DNA of 64,000 nucleotides from Cercophora sp. LCS_1 (lineage: Eukaryota > Ascomycota > Sordariomycetes > Sordariales > Lasiosphaeriaceae). The notes under the pieces are model-generated. The model made no database searches, was not told where the DNA came from, and saw only the letters and a list, made by a program, of their open reading frames with translations. Positions within the stretch are counted from its first letter, which is position 1; each line of letters starts with the position of its first letter. A program made the position numbers and the translations under genes. This document shows, in pieces, positions 1 to 10,697 of this stretch. The stretch lies in assembly GCA_036250225.1 (NCBI GenBank), contig JAPZLL010000034.1, forward strand, positions 342,252-406,251, read 5' to 3'.

Positions 1-958
1 GTGTCTGGGGTCGGTCGTTGCATTACGTACCTCACTGAGGGCTCGATTTATAAATACCATTCCAGTGGTTACAGGCCAGTACATGCCTTGCATCGATGGG
101 TGGACAGCAAATGACACCAGCCTTCAAACTATTGCCATATCAATCATGAACACGGCCGACATTATAGTGGAGCCTCTCCTTCCCTCTGCTCTGGTTAGGG
201 TTCTTGGTTGCCAGTAGGCGCGAACCCCCAAAACCAAAGAGCAGTCATCTTGGTGCATTGCGAGCTATTGATGGTTCTCGTTGGTTTCCAAATTGACTTA
301 GATGCCAATGCGGCACGTAGGTGTTGTGATGGAGGAAGGGGGTGCCAATTAACTGCCTGGAAATGGAATCGATGGGAGAACTTGCCTGCCGACATGGACG
401 ACGGGTGGAAGGGCTATCAGGGAACTTGAAGTGACTTGAATGAGAGAGAACAGCGCTCGCCGGGCTGTGGAAGGAGCACGGCAGCAGCAGCTGGGTATTT
501 ATCTGCCATCTTGGATCAGAACTCTGGCCTCTTCTCTTCTTCTCTTCACCATCATCACATTATTACTTTGCATTAATGCAAAGTATTATTATCAAGCAAA
601 GCCCCCGACCCCCCAGGCACAGCCAAGACACCTCCGACATTCGAACACCACAGCAACTCACCGCAATCGCTGCAAGCCACCCACCCACCCAGTCACCACC
701 GCAGACGCCGGAATCCTTCTCTTTCGCCAGCCCATCAGCCCATCAAACCCGAGAACTCTACCACCCGCACCACCTTAGCAGACCCTTGCCAGCCAACAAG
801 ACCACCACATCCAGCCACGCCGCCCCAGCACCACTCAAGGCCACGCCTCCCCCCCCCCCCCCTCTACATCAAATCCGCCATGTTCGACAATCTCTACCAA
901 GCGATCGCCAACCACGTCAGCCGGTTCTTCCGTTCCCTCCGGGGGGGTCAAGTCGTAA
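1..958. other. Gene-free left end
   Basis: No reading frame here resembles a protein I know. The stretch from about 576 to 860 is a C/A-rich, Pro/His/Thr-coding low-complexity tract that ends in a run of about 15 C near 848-862. Short open frames on both strands are explained by this base composition. Confidence 0.5.
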
Positions 959-1252
959 GCAAACATCCAGAAAGCCGTTGCTTCAACCTCCTTTGACAAG
1001 GCTATCCTCAAGCGTAAGCAGCAGGAACTAGATGCAAAAAAGGCCGACTTTAAAGGCAAGAAAAGAAGGAAGGTAACCCTAAATCCAAACGAGAAATTTG
1101 CAACTATCACCAAGATAATCAAGGCCCAGAAAGAAGTGGGTAGGCTGGTGGTGGAATCGTCAGAATCAGAAGAATCGGCTGAAGATTCTGAGTCAGATTC
1201 AAGCGATTCAGAAGAATCTGTGGCCGAGGACGAGATTGTTTGTAAAGAGTAA
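959..1252 (+). pseudogene. C-terminal tail of a pogo/Fot1-type DDE transposase (relic)
   Basis: Frame 2 is open from after a TAA at 956-958 to the TAA at 1250-1252. It reads a Lys/Arg-rich stretch (KRRKVTLNPNEKFATI), then TKIIKAQKEVG, then a Ser/Glu/Asp-rich acidic tail. This order (basic segment, N-P-N-x-K-F, alpha-helical A-Q-x-x-x-G, acidic end) is what I associate with the C-terminal tails of fungal pogo/Fot1 DDE transposases. No catalytic domain and no ATG are present in frame, so this is a 3' relic. Upstream, an ATG at 880 in another frame starts a 38-codon ORF (MFDNLYQAIANHVSRFF) that stops before the tail. The join is not a convincing intron, since only 16 nt separate the candidate splice sites. 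Confidence 0.5.
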
Positions 1253-2230
1253 AAAAAAATCCAAAAAAAAATTAAGATTTTTCACGATATCCGGGGGTGC
1301 CGATAAGGGGGTGCTTTATCTTAGCCCTCACTTAGCTACCTTGTATCCGCCCCTTAGAATATTGGACCCTATCCGCTCTTATGATCTGTTTTTTATTAGA
1401 TTCACCTTAGTATATCTGGAGTAGGCTATAATACAGCATCCTTCTTGACCAGCGGGGCAGAGAGCACATCCTTGAGCCTTTGCGCACAATCGACTGTGTT
1501 ATCTGAGGGGCGGAGTTCGGGATGGTGCAGGCGGAGAAAAAGCAGGCCAGTTCGCAGTGTCTCATGCGGGTGACGGTCTGGGGAGTGACCGGGAGGGAGT
1601 TTAGTGACATGAAAAAGTTCCTCCGTGCCAGAGCATATACTGAAAGGCATCTTGTTTGAAAAGGGAATTGGAATTGTTGATGGAAGACGAGGCTCTCAAT
1701 GGTGGGAAAACGCACCGGTTCCCACAGTAGCGGTGGGAAAATGCACCAGTTCCCACCGTGGGGGTGGGAGCCGAGCGGATTCTTCTTGTGGTGGATACAC
1801 CCTGGGGTATGACCAGGGTTCACGTGCAAGGATTACGGCGAACCCCACACTTTGAGTAGGTGTTGCTGGCCGCGAAGAGCATGCACTTTCTTCCAAGGGC
1901 TCCAGATCTAAACTGGGGATCGAGATGGAATTGGCCGCCAGGATGCCCGTCTGCAACGCCAAAGCAAGCACTCCAGGTTGCGGAGCAGTCCTTGGGTTCC
2001 CTGTCTTCTCCTTTGGGATGGGCAAACCTGGATGTGCAGAAATGAAATACCTGACCTTCGCCCTCATTCGAACACTTTTGACAGTCACACAGATCTTGCC
2101 AGCCCACAAACCATGACGTTCGGCGAGCGACATCCTTTCCTATCAGCAGCCTTCCCCCCAGGTTCATACGGGTGTGCGACACCTGTGTCCAGGTTAGTTC
2201 CTGTATCTCTCCCTTCCCCAGTAGCTAATT
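1253..2230. other. Intergenic, nothing recognised
   Basis: Begins with A-rich tracts directly after the transposase relic. It then holds a short three-fold repeat of about 25 bp near 1690-1770 (variants of ggtgggaaaatgcaccagtt). The overlapping ORFs on both strands have no recognisable protein character. Confidence 0.4.
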
Positions 2231-2551
2231 ATGTTTAGTGAGGGTGCTCACAGCTTTGTTGACACCCACATTTCCACCCCAATATTTAACTTTCTCGACC
2301 GTACTCTTGATAGCCTCGAGGCCTCCCTCAAACGCGTCGGCACTGCGCTACGCTCTTCCAGTAAGCGAGGACTCGGCCATGGCGACGGAGACCGAGTAGG
2401 CGAGAAGGACATGGAAAGCACGCACGGCGAGAAGGATATAGGCAGTGACATGGAAGGCGAGTACGATGAGAAGGACATGGAAAGCACGTACGGCGAGAAG
2501 GACATAGGCAGTGACATCGAAAGCGAGTACGATGAGAAGGACATGTATTGA
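2231..2551 (+). CDS. Small hypothetical acidic repeat protein
   Basis: ATG at 2231 opens a 106-codon frame. The first about 50 residues (SFVDTHISTPIFNFLDRTLD, then Leu/Ser/Arg) could form an amphipathic helix. The C-terminal half is two 22-residue repeats built on EKDMEST(H/Y)GEKDIGSD plus a partial third. At the DNA level these are 66-bp direct repeats at 2402-2467 and 2468-2533. Periodic Glu/Lys/Asp suggests a soluble, possibly coiled segment. The family is not recognised. The tandem repeat keeps frame, which mildly favours a real gene, but nothing else supports expression. Confidence 0.35.
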   Translation: MFSEGAHSFVDTHISTPIFNFLDRTLDSLEASLKRVGTALRSSSKRGLGHGDGDRVGEKDMESTHGEKDIGSDMEGEYDEKDMESTYGEKDIGSDIESEYDEKDMY

Positions 2552-3240
2552 GTTCCCAGATAATTTTGGCCGGTCATGTTCTCTGTGCCGCATCAACTGG
2601 ATAGCATTGTATAACAAGTGGTTCAGGCAGTCCCAGCGGAGCCGGGTCTCGCTAAAAGGAGTGTGTTGCATGGTCTGGGTTGGGCAAGGATTTCCCCTGA
2701 CCTTGTTGCTTCTGCATGGCATGAGTAGTTCCCCCGCAGGTGTGCCCGTGGATTTCAGAGGGGTGGCCGTAAATTCGCGCCGACTGCATGTACCCTTGTC
2801 CACGCCGCGGACCCACTCTGGACATCACCTGTCAGATGCCGCCGAACGCCGCCAAACGGTGGACGACCTGTCTCATGGAGCTGTCAACAATGGCGACTGA
2901 CTACGAGCCCATGATGCGATGATGTCACTTGGCCGACCTAAGCAGGGGCCAACATCCAGGGTGGGATGAGTTCCTTCGAGCTCCATGTGCCGCCAGAATG
3001 GCCGATTTCAGAGTTAGCTCTCCATCAAAGTCCACAACCTCTGCCCCTTACAGCCGTGGCCTAGACCTGGCAAACGCCGTCCTTCCTCACTCACCCATTC
3101 CTTCGTTCAACCCAAAGGCGCAACAATGTGACCTCTCGATTCTCTCCTTTTTGCTTTTGTTGGTCTCCTTTGACATCCTCTCTTTCAATCCGTGCCCTTT
3201 CCTTCGCTCATTAGCTCCCTTTTACTCAGTCTCGGCAACA

Positions 3241-4167
3241 ATGGAAGCACTCAAACATCTCGCGGTGAACATACCCGACTGGCTCAAGCGCCTCGAAGTG
3301 ATTGATGGTCAAATCGAACAACGCCAAAAGTATTTCGCGTCAATAATAGAGCTGTAAGGGTCTGATGCTCCACAACCCCCGATCGTTACTAGCACAGCTC
3401 CTGCCGCCGAACAGCCCACGCCGGGCAGCCCGTCAAAACCTCAATCACCCTCAGCCATTGTACGACGAACAAGCCAGGCCCGTGCATTTGGGCGGGCTTG
3501 GGCGATACGCAAGCGAAAGCGTTCCGATTCGGTCAACAGTACCAAGAGGGTGGCAGCCAAGCACCGGAGTAGAGGCATTGTTTACTACGACAGCTACGTG
3601 CAGCTCTTCTTCGAGGATCTTGTAAAGTTCGTCAGTGCCAGCCGTAACATGACGCGAAAAGTGAAGATGGCCGCCAAGGTGGCGCAGATTAAGCGGCCGG
3701 CAGAACTTGAGAGGTTTGAGGAGAGTGATGAGGAGGGAGCGGAGTCAATATCTAGTATTGCAGATAGCGCTATTGCTCCGCGTAAAACTATATCAACTGC
3801 TATGAATGATGGCCAAGCCTGGGCACTGGAGAAGGATATATACGACGACCTCGACAAGGGGCTGGAGTACATACAGAGCATGTGCGAACACGCGGCGCAT
3901 CAGTTCTTGCAAGGTGGTGAGTGTGCCGAGGAAGTAGGCAACATCTCTGGCCGTATGGTTAAGACTAAGGAGCTTGCCGAAGGCGAACTAGAGCGAGTTC
4001 AGCGCGAAGAACCAGACGCTTTTTTCAAGGCTGCCGAGGAAGAATCCCGCGGACGCAGCTATCGTCCGCCCAGCATGCGGAAAGACCTCACCAGCTCAGG
4101 CAGCCACCGGAGTGACCCCAATACCAATGAAACGGCTCTCGATGCGGACATCAATACGGCGGGGTGA
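3241..4167 (+). CDS. Conserved fungal hypothetical protein with one in-frame TAA
   Basis: Frame 1 starts at ATG 3241 (MEALKHLAVNIPDWLKRLEV) and runs to the TAG at 4165-4167, broken only by TAA at 3355-3357. Both sides of the stop match a hypothetical family that I recognise from Sordariomycetes. The N-terminal piece reads NIPDWLKRLE..GQIEQRQ. The C-terminal piece contains IVYYDSYVQLFFEDLVKFVS, SRNMTRKVKMAAKVAQIKR, DKGLEYIQSMCEHAAHQFL and a closing RPPSMRKD. The function of the family is unknown; a role in nuclear or mobile-element biology is only a guess. A 39-nt GT-AG pair (3354-3392) would remove the stop and keep frame, but this is shorter than the other introns here (44-92 nt). Alternatively the stop is a CAA-to-TAA RIP-type mutation, making this a near-intact pseudogene. 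Confidence 0.6.
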
Positions 4168-4568
4168 CAATGACTTGAGTGAAGGATGAGTTTTGGCTTC
4201 GTTTCGACCTTGTTATATAGTTAAATAATACCTTTCCATAACGGCTTCTCTGCGTAGCACTTCATTCACAACCCGGTTCATCCGATCAAACTGAGACCCT
4301 TGTCAAGCCGATGTTTGTTTTGGCTGGGCACTTCCTGCAGGACTTCGCCGCACGAAGCGGGCAGCCCCAAAGTGCTTCGAAAGTGACACTTCTGCTGCAG
4401 CGCGTACACCACGAGTCACACGTTGCAGCACGCCAAGACGGCATCTATGCAGAAGTCGGCAACGCAGTGTATTGGCTACGATGCGGGGATCTGTTCGAAG
4501 GAAACAGGAGGCTGGAGCCTGCTTCCAGGGGCAAGGCGGCTGGAGCATGTTTTTAGACCAGGATACGT
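4168..4568. other. Intergenic, nothing recognised
   Basis: Spans the 3' flank of the preceding conserved gene and the 5' side of the ABC-transporter relic. Open frames on both strands overlap and look random. Confidence 0.4.
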
Positions 4569-5357
4569 GTGACAGGAAGCGCCAAATTCTGCTGGCAGGT
4601 TGGTGTCTTTATCCATCAATGCTTTAAAACGCCGACAATCCCGCCTCCCTTGCTCGTATGTGCATTTTGGCTGCTTGCTTTATCGCGAAACCCCAATCGA
4701 TACGGCCGTCGGACTGGAGCCGTGGATTTATATCCTCCGGGGCTGTTGTGTGCCTTTGTCACCATCTTAGTCGCAGCCCCTACTCTCTCATTCTTTGGCA
4801 GCGGGGATGCTAAAAGCTACAAACACCCACCCGGCTTTCGACCGATTCTCGTCTCCCTGTGGATCTTGCTCTACCTCGGCGATATTGTCGTACTCACTGT
4901 CGAAGCGCAGAGTCGAGGCGAACTTCCCGACGCTACCGCCTCAATTTCTATCAGCATCTTTGCTCTCACCAGCGCTGTCCAACTGGAAAATCTTGCGACC
5001 CTGGAGAAAGTGGAATTATCTGTCTCCTGCATCTATCTCGGATGCTGGGTTCTTCTCGACGCTCTCGCTTCGGGTGCCGATCCATGGTGGCCCCTTGTGG
5101 TTGTAATAGCCGTCGATGTACTCGACACCGTCTCCTCTTATGCCGTTAAATTTCTATGGATCGACGTCAGTCTTCAGCGCGCCTCTCCATCAGGCATGCC
5201 GATCGGATCTTCGTGTTGGGGCACAAACGGTAAGATCATGGAGTACGGCACTCACGATGAGCTTGTGGCAAAGAACGGCGAGTATACCAAGTTGTGGAAG
5301 ATGCACACTGGCGAGAACATTGGAGAGACTGGTGATCTGATTGATGTATTAGCCTAA
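4569..5357 (+). pseudogene. Internally deleted ABC half-transporter (HMT1/ATM1-like) relic
   Basis: The frame has no ATG at its start; the listed start codon is GTG. The first about 200 codons give several hydrophobic segments (for example LLCAFVTILVAAPTLSFF, PILVSLWILLYLGDIVVLTV, WPLVVVIAVDVLDTV), like the N-terminal membrane region of a fungal ABCB half-transporter. The frame then jumps straight to the far C-terminus of an ATP-binding cassette: GKIMEYGTHDELVAKNGEYT, then KLWKMH. Just upstream, about 5180-5215, another frame reads ADRIFVLG, which normally precedes GKI, so a one-base indel near 5210-5222 breaks the frame. Walker A, the signature motif and Walker B are all missing. A second, more decayed copy of the same tail lies at 18.5 kb. 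Confidence 0.6.
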
Positions 5358-6934
5358 GCCAGAGGGACTGGGCAGGTGGAGGAGGAGCAAGCCACTCTCG
5401 GTCGAGAAGGGTTGCGGTCTTGGCACCTCCCCAACGTTCTGGATATTTACTTTGCCCCCCTGATTCGACGACCAAAGGTATATAACCACAGTCGCAAAAT
5501 GACATGGTATTTGACTAACTTGATCCAACGATTTGGGCTCAGGCTCCTGGTGCACGTGCGTTCGATTGGCTGGGTCCCCATGGTGGCGCAGAACCCGCAT
5601 GCTGTGATCACAGCGAAGAAAAACCGCGGTGGTTTCTGTGTACTTGATGGACACACACTGGCATCATTGAAAAAGATCCGTCTCCCCTGAACACTTCTCC
5701 AGGGCTCTTTTCTTGGTCAGGACAACACACTCCCTTGTACCAGATCACGCATGTACCCGCCAACATGTCTGGCAGTAAACAAAGGTACGAAAACTCACTT
5801 ACCTTTATCTGCAGAGCACCTCACCCAGTCGCGATGCTATTGTGCTGATAATATTACACGCAGTCATTCATCGTCCCCTGCGACGACGTCTAAATCTAGC
5901 AGACCGTCAAGGGGAGGGACCCATCCAAACGTGGCAGTTAAAGCAGTACCGAGATACCTCACCCTTCAGCGAACCGGTCTTCTCTCGTCTTCTTAGAACA
6001 AGAACAAGTGAGTCGCTTTTCATGGTCGTTCGTGAAACCTTCCTAACCTAGTTCTCTCAGGCGCTGATCACACTACACGCGTATCTGAAACAACTTCGCA
6101 GGTCGACCGCATCCTCAATCAACCGCTCGCATAGCATGCCCATCCCATCATGCAAAAAAGACCCGGAGAAGCAAGTGTCGACGATTGCGGAAGCTCAGTC
6201 GCCCCTCCCCTCGAGTCGAAAACTGTAACAACTTCTCTCCTATATCACTATCGCCTTAACCCGGACCACAGCCTGCCTCGTTACACCACAGCCTGCCTCG
6301 TTACACCATCGCTGACTCCTCGGGCATCGCCCTTTGGGCCGCGGGCATCAAGCAAGCCCGCATCACCGACTTCTTTCAACAAACGACGCGTGTGGGCTTG
6401 GAGGTGGGAAGGAATCGGGTGGGACAGCGGGGCGTTGGGCCGACGGTTCAAACGCCGATGGGCCTGGGTTTAGGTCTCTCCCTTCCCTTGCAGGTAGGCA
6501 GGCAGACCCCGAGCCGACAGGAAGATCACAGCGTTCTACTCGAATTATCGAGAAGCGGCAGGGCGTGGGGCGGAAGGCAGAGGTAGACTAGACCTAGGTG
6601 GGCGCTGGCGCTGGAGAACACAGAGGGCTTGATGCTTGGACACTGGAATCTTGGGCCATGGGCACATATGTCCGGCAGTTCTTGACTGTCCTCCATGTTT
6701 TGCAAAGACAAACTGTCGACTATCTTCCGATGCGAAATCAAGCAGCGACGGTGAGTTTCGTGATGGTGTTACAGTGGCTGGAGGAGCCGCGAGTTGGTAG
6801 GGCATCTATACCGGCAGATGGTCTATATCCACCTGCTTCGGACCGTGAACCCGCCATCTCAGACAGCCACGACTATAATGCCCCACCCTCAAGCTGAGAA
6901 CCTCTTCAAAACTTGTCGAAAGCTCCCTGGCACT
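5358..6934. other. Gene-poor stretch, nothing recognised
   Basis: About 1.6 kb without a frame resembling a known protein. A 23-bp direct repeat (accacagcctgcctcgttac) sits at about 6266-6305. This may be decayed sequence. Confidence 0.35.
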
Positions 6935-7207
6935 ACTAAAAAAATCTACGGCCCAACGACCCCAGCCAAAGGCTACTTCTCCTGCGCCGTGCTTCATTAT
7001 TGGGACCGCCAGCGTCGCCCAGGAACACCAAGGCGCGGTTCGCATCGCCATCAAGACCATCAAAGGATATACTGGTATGCGTAATGCCGACAAAGTTATG
7101 TGTGTTCTCGAGGAAGTCTGGCAACTTATGAGCGCTGGAAAGTGGTTGGCCGCCTGGGGACTGGCCAGAAGTTGCACATAAGATGGAGCTCGATTTCATT
7201 CCTGCAT
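6935..7207 (+). pseudogene. Possible C-terminal relic of a fungal-specific transcription factor
   Basis: One frame from about 6935 reads CFIIGTASVAQEHQGAVRIA, IKTIKGYTGMRNADKVM and CVLEEVWQLMSAGKWLAAW before a TAA near 7169. The next frame continues with HKMELDFIPA and a TGA at about 7207. The helical, YTGMRNA-containing pattern recalls the C-terminal ends of Zn(II)2Cys6 transcription factors, but I am not certain of the family. The frameshift near 7165 and the lack of upstream exons point to a relic, cut off by the pyrimidine-rich satellite that starts at 7228. Confidence 0.35.
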
Positions 7208-7227
7208 GACATGGGTGAGGGCCTCTG

Positions 7228-8450
7228 CTCAATCCAATCTCCTCGGTTTTCACTTGACTCCCTGTCCATCTCCTCTCAGGACGCCCTCTTTTTACACAGC
7301 TGTCATCCGCTCAACTTCCTGTCCCTTTTCTCTTTCCCCGGTTTCCCGGGGTTTTCACTCAACTTCTTATTTATTTCCTCTTAACTATAACTCTCCTCTA
7401 ACAAACCCCCATTCTCTGCTCAATTTAACCTCATCAGTTTTCACTTGACTCCCTGTCTATTAGAAGCTCGGGCTTTAATAGAAAGTTGCTCCAATATATT
7501 AAGTCTTCCAGCAGCAAGATTAGAGCAGTAATTGTTTTCAATATCAATTACCTCAAGGCTAATAAGGTAATAGTCAGCTTGGGCTACTACTGGCTATAGT
7601 ATGCTGAGATACTCTATAATAATAATACTGAGGAATAGGTTATAAGCTAGATTGGTTTTTACCTTTCTAATATTATTTGACTCCCTGTCCATTTCTTTTT
7701 AGAACACTTTCTTTTTATACAACCCTCATTTATTTAACTTCCTGTCCCCTCTCTCTTTCCCCGGGTTTCCTTAATTTCCACTTAACTTTTTGCCCACCCC
7801 CCCCCACAACCCCCCCCCCCCCCCCCCCACAAAACCCCCATTTTCCGCTCAATCCAATCTCCCTGGTTTTCATTTGACTCCCTGTCCATCTCCTTTCAGG
7901 ACACTTTCTTTTTACACAACCCTCATTTATTTAATTTCCTGTTCCTTTTTTCTTTTCCTGGTCTTTTTTAGTTTTTACTTAACGTTTTGTCTATTTCCTC
8001 TTAGAATACCCTCCTCTTACAAAACCCCCATTTTCTGCTCAATTCAATCTCCCCGGTTTTCGCTCAACTCCCTGTCCATTTCCTCTCAGGACACTTTCTT
8101 TTTATACAACCTTCATTTACTTGACTTCCTGTCCCTTCTTTCTTTTCCTAGTCTTCTTTAGTTTTCACTTAATATTCTGTCCATCTCCTCTGAGAACACT
8201 CTCCTCTCACAAAACCCCCATTCTCTGCTCAATCCAATCTCTCCGGTTTTCACTTGACTCCCTGTCCATCTCCTCTCAGGACGCTCTCTTTTTACACAGA
8301 TGTCATTCGCTCAACTTCCTGTCCCTTTTCTCTTTCCCCGGTTTCCCTCAGTTTTCACTCAACTTTTTATCCATCTCCTTTTAACCATAACTCTCCTCTG
8401 ACAAACCCCCATTCTCTGCTCAATCCAATCTCCCCCTGGTGTTGCTCTTT
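7228..8450 (+). repeat. 190-bp pyrimidine-rich tandem repeat array
   Basis: Units begin with ctcaatccaatctc at 7228, 7419, 7848, 8038, 8228 and 8419, giving a period of 190-191 bp except for one 429-bp interval that contains an insert. Each unit carries gactccctgtccatc, a ctctttttacac block, aacttcctgtcccttttc and acaaaacccccattctctg. The many short ORFs are shadows of this repeat. The same unit occurs on the other strand at 20,537-20,815, and looser CTTCC/TTTCC derivatives follow each copy of the orphan membrane gene at 9.15, 10.98 and 11.72 kb. A C-run of about 20 lies at 7810-7830. Confidence 0.85.
7456..7676. mobile_element. AT-rich insert within the 190-bp array
   Basis: About 220 bp of AT-rich sequence interrupts a repeat unit and accounts for the 429-bp interval. 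Its ends show a short imperfect inverted repeat (tattagaag at about 7459, ctttctaata at about 7664-7673). The target motif ttgactccctgtc is present on both sides, as a target-site duplication or by capture between repeat units. No coding potential is seen. A MITE or an AT-rich filler is possible. Confidence 0.4.
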
Positions 8451-8574
8451 ATTAGCCTCTTTACTTTTGGAGGTTCTCTCTCAGCCTTTACTTAACTTCC
8501 CGTCCCTCCTCCCTTTTTCCGGTTTCCCTTTAGCTAGGTTGCCTCTGAGCAACTTTCTCGTTTTATTATAGCTT

Positions 8575-9152
8575 GCTCTGGCGGCACCGATTCCCCTGCC
8601 AGCAGATCAAGGCTTCAACGTTGTAACGGAAGTGCAGGTGTCTGGCAGCAAAGTGAAGGTGAAGGCAAATCGCCAGGATGCCGACAAGGTCCACCGTTCC
8701 ATCATGGAATCGACGTTGGAATCGCAGCGGCAGCACCTGCTGCTCCGCCACCGGCAGACCAAGGTTTTGGTTTTGTTATGGAAGCAGGCAGTGTCAAAGT
8801 TAAAACGAATTCCGGGGAGATTCACCATTCCGTTATGGAATCGGCATTAGAATCGCAGCGGCAGCACTAGGCTGCTAGGGAGGCCACCGTCCGCGGCAGC
8901 GTTGCTGCCCTTGCTTTGACCCTTGGCGGCATCGCTGGCCTGGCTGTCTGGCGGATGACCGGCCACCAGGCCCCCAAGACGGTGGTGCCATTGGCAGTAC
9001 GTTTTTTTTTTTTTTCCCTTCTTTCTTCCGCTCGGAAACTAACCAGCGTTTGTTTGCAGGGCAAGATCAACGCGGCCAGGACGACGGTCCCCCGCCACGC
9101 ACTGCGCGCCTACCGCGCCGGATGGAACGACGCCAACAAGAACAAGAAGTAG
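8575..9152 (+). pseudogene. Orphan one-helix membrane protein, copy A (TAG-interrupted)
   Basis: This is one copy of a family repeated between 8.5 and 12.9 kb. The N-terminal module appears twice in tandem: GSKVKVKANRQDADKVHRSI at about 8641-8700, and a second in another frame from ATG 8778 (GSVKVKTNSGEIHHSVMES). After ESQRQH a TAG at 8868-8870 interrupts the frame. Copy D has CAG at the aligned position (CACCAGATC against cactaggct), so this is a CA-to-TA change. Beyond the stop come VRGSVAALALTLGGIAGLAV (a predicted transmembrane helix), WRMTGHQAPKT, a GT-AG intron at 8997-9059 with a T15 tract, and a basic tail ending GWNDANKNKK. Without the TAG the product would be 103 residues. Function unknown. 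Confidence 0.5.
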
Positions 9153-9315
9153 AGGGTCCTCCTCTCTTCTCCCGGCGGCGGTAGCGGAGGCGGAGCAACC
9201 AACGGAAGTCGGGCAACCGACGGAAAGTCGAGCAACCAACGGAAAGTCGAGTAACCAATAGAAGCCGAAGGAGAGACCGGGCTTGGAGCAATAGACGACC
9301 TGGGTAAGGATGATG

Positions 9316-9845
9316 GGTCACGCGTTGGGGAATACGGGGTTGAGGTTGAGGACGGCAAACATTTGTTTCCATTATCGTGTGTAGCTGGCTAGTTCCTTCG
9401 ACCACTTTGCATTTCTGCTGCCCTTCCTCCAACGTCATTAGCAAGTGAAACGTGCCAACCCGGTAATGTATAATATACAACCCCAATGGAGCAGCTGCGA
9501 TGAGCCGCGCCATTTCCTTCCTGTATCGTTGGTCACGCGTTGGGAAAAGTTTCCGTTATTGTATAGCTAGCTCCTTCGACTCCTTTGGTTACTTTACAAC
9601 TTCTACCGCCCTTCCTCCAATGTTATTAATAAGTGAAACGTACCAACCCGGTGGTGAGCAACCCCAATTGAGCAGTTGCAATGAGCTGTACCATGTCTTT
9701 CCTGTATTATTGGTCACGCGTCGGGGAATGTTTCCGTCATTGTGTGACTAGCTCCTTTGACCACTTTACACTTCTGTTGCCTTTCCTCCAACGTCATTGA
9801 CAAGTGAAACACTCCCAACCCGGTGATGAACAGCCCCAATGGATC
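9316..9845. repeat. Tandem repeat of about 180-215 bp, two and a half copies
   Basis: The motif ggtcacgcgt recurs at about 9316, 9531 and 9711. Each is followed by a gttattgt-like block, tccttcgaccactttgca, a cctccaacgtcatta block and aagtgaaacg..ccaacccgg. On the minus strand the first copy reads MARLIAAAPLGLYIIHYRVG and TFHLLMTLEEGQQKCKVVEG; the second and third copies carry stops in that frame. The family is unknown. The array leads directly into the coiled-coil-type repeat. Confidence 0.6.
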
Positions 9846-10270
9846 TCCTCCGCCATTTTCTCCTTCTCCTAAGCCATACGCTGCACCATCTCCTCGGCCA
9901 TACGCCGTGCCATCTCCTCAACTCTCTTCTCCATCTCCCCGGCCATCTTCTCCTTCTCCTCGGCCATGTGCTGTGCCATCTCCTCAACTCTCTTCTCCTT
10001 CTCCTCGGCCATGTGCCGTGCCATCTCCTCGGTCATCTTCTCCTTCTCCTCGGCCATACGCCGTGCCATCTCCTCGGCTATGTGCCGTGCCATCTCCTCA
10101 GCTCTCTTCTCCTTCTCCCCGGCTATCTTCTCCTTCTCCTCAGCTCTCTTCTCTATCTCCCCGGCTATCTTCTCCTTCTCCTCGGCTATACGCCGTGCCA
10201 TCTCCTCGGCCATCTTCTCCTTCTCCTCGGCTATATGCCGTGCTATCTCCTCAGACAGTGGTGCTGCGCT
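9835..10270 (-). repeat. Triplet-rich minisatellite that reads as a charged coiled coil on the minus strand
   Basis: Short units of ccatctcctcggc / ttctccttctcctcggc alternate for about 430 bp. On the minus strand they read as strings of MAEEMARRIAEEKEK, with heptad-like spacing and no stop over the array. The same frame continues upstream (10,270-10,396) into a hydrophobic run (SSLLVVALSCSILSLVAAIL). There is no ATG before the repeats. The plus strand is also open (Ser/Pro/Arg repeats), so codon-level evidence for a real gene is weak. The element could be a decayed coiled-coil gene expanded by slippage. Confidence 0.5.
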
Positions 10271-10697
10271 GGGACCAAAACTAATAACAATAGGGCTAAA
10301 AGGCGATTGCCAGGAGAGGATTGCGGCGACCAGGGAGAGAATCGAGCAGCTCAAGGCTACTACGAGGAGAGAGGAGGTTGCCAGCCAGGAGTCCACAGGT
10401 CGCCAAGGTAATAAAAGTCCTCCTCTCTTCTTCTAGTTTTCCTCAGTTTTTACTTAACTTCCTGTTTTTCCTCTTTTTTCCCGGTTTCTCTTGGTTTTCA
10501 CTCGGCTTTTTCTTCTTCCTTTCTTTTTCCAGTTTCCCTTAGTTTTTACTTGGTTCCCTGCCCCCCCCTCTTTTTTCCAGTTTTTTTTGCTTTTACTTGG
10601 CTTTTTATTTCTCCTCGCTTTTTTTTAGTTTTTCCCAGTTTTCACTCAACTTCCTGTCCCTCCTTTCTTTTTCCGGTTTCCCTTGGTTTTTACTTGG

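Noticed and set aside
9823..10411. Plus-strand Ser/Pro/Arg and Leu/Cys/His repeat frames
   Set aside because: All are alternative readings of one triplet-rich minisatellite; none has a start, end or family.
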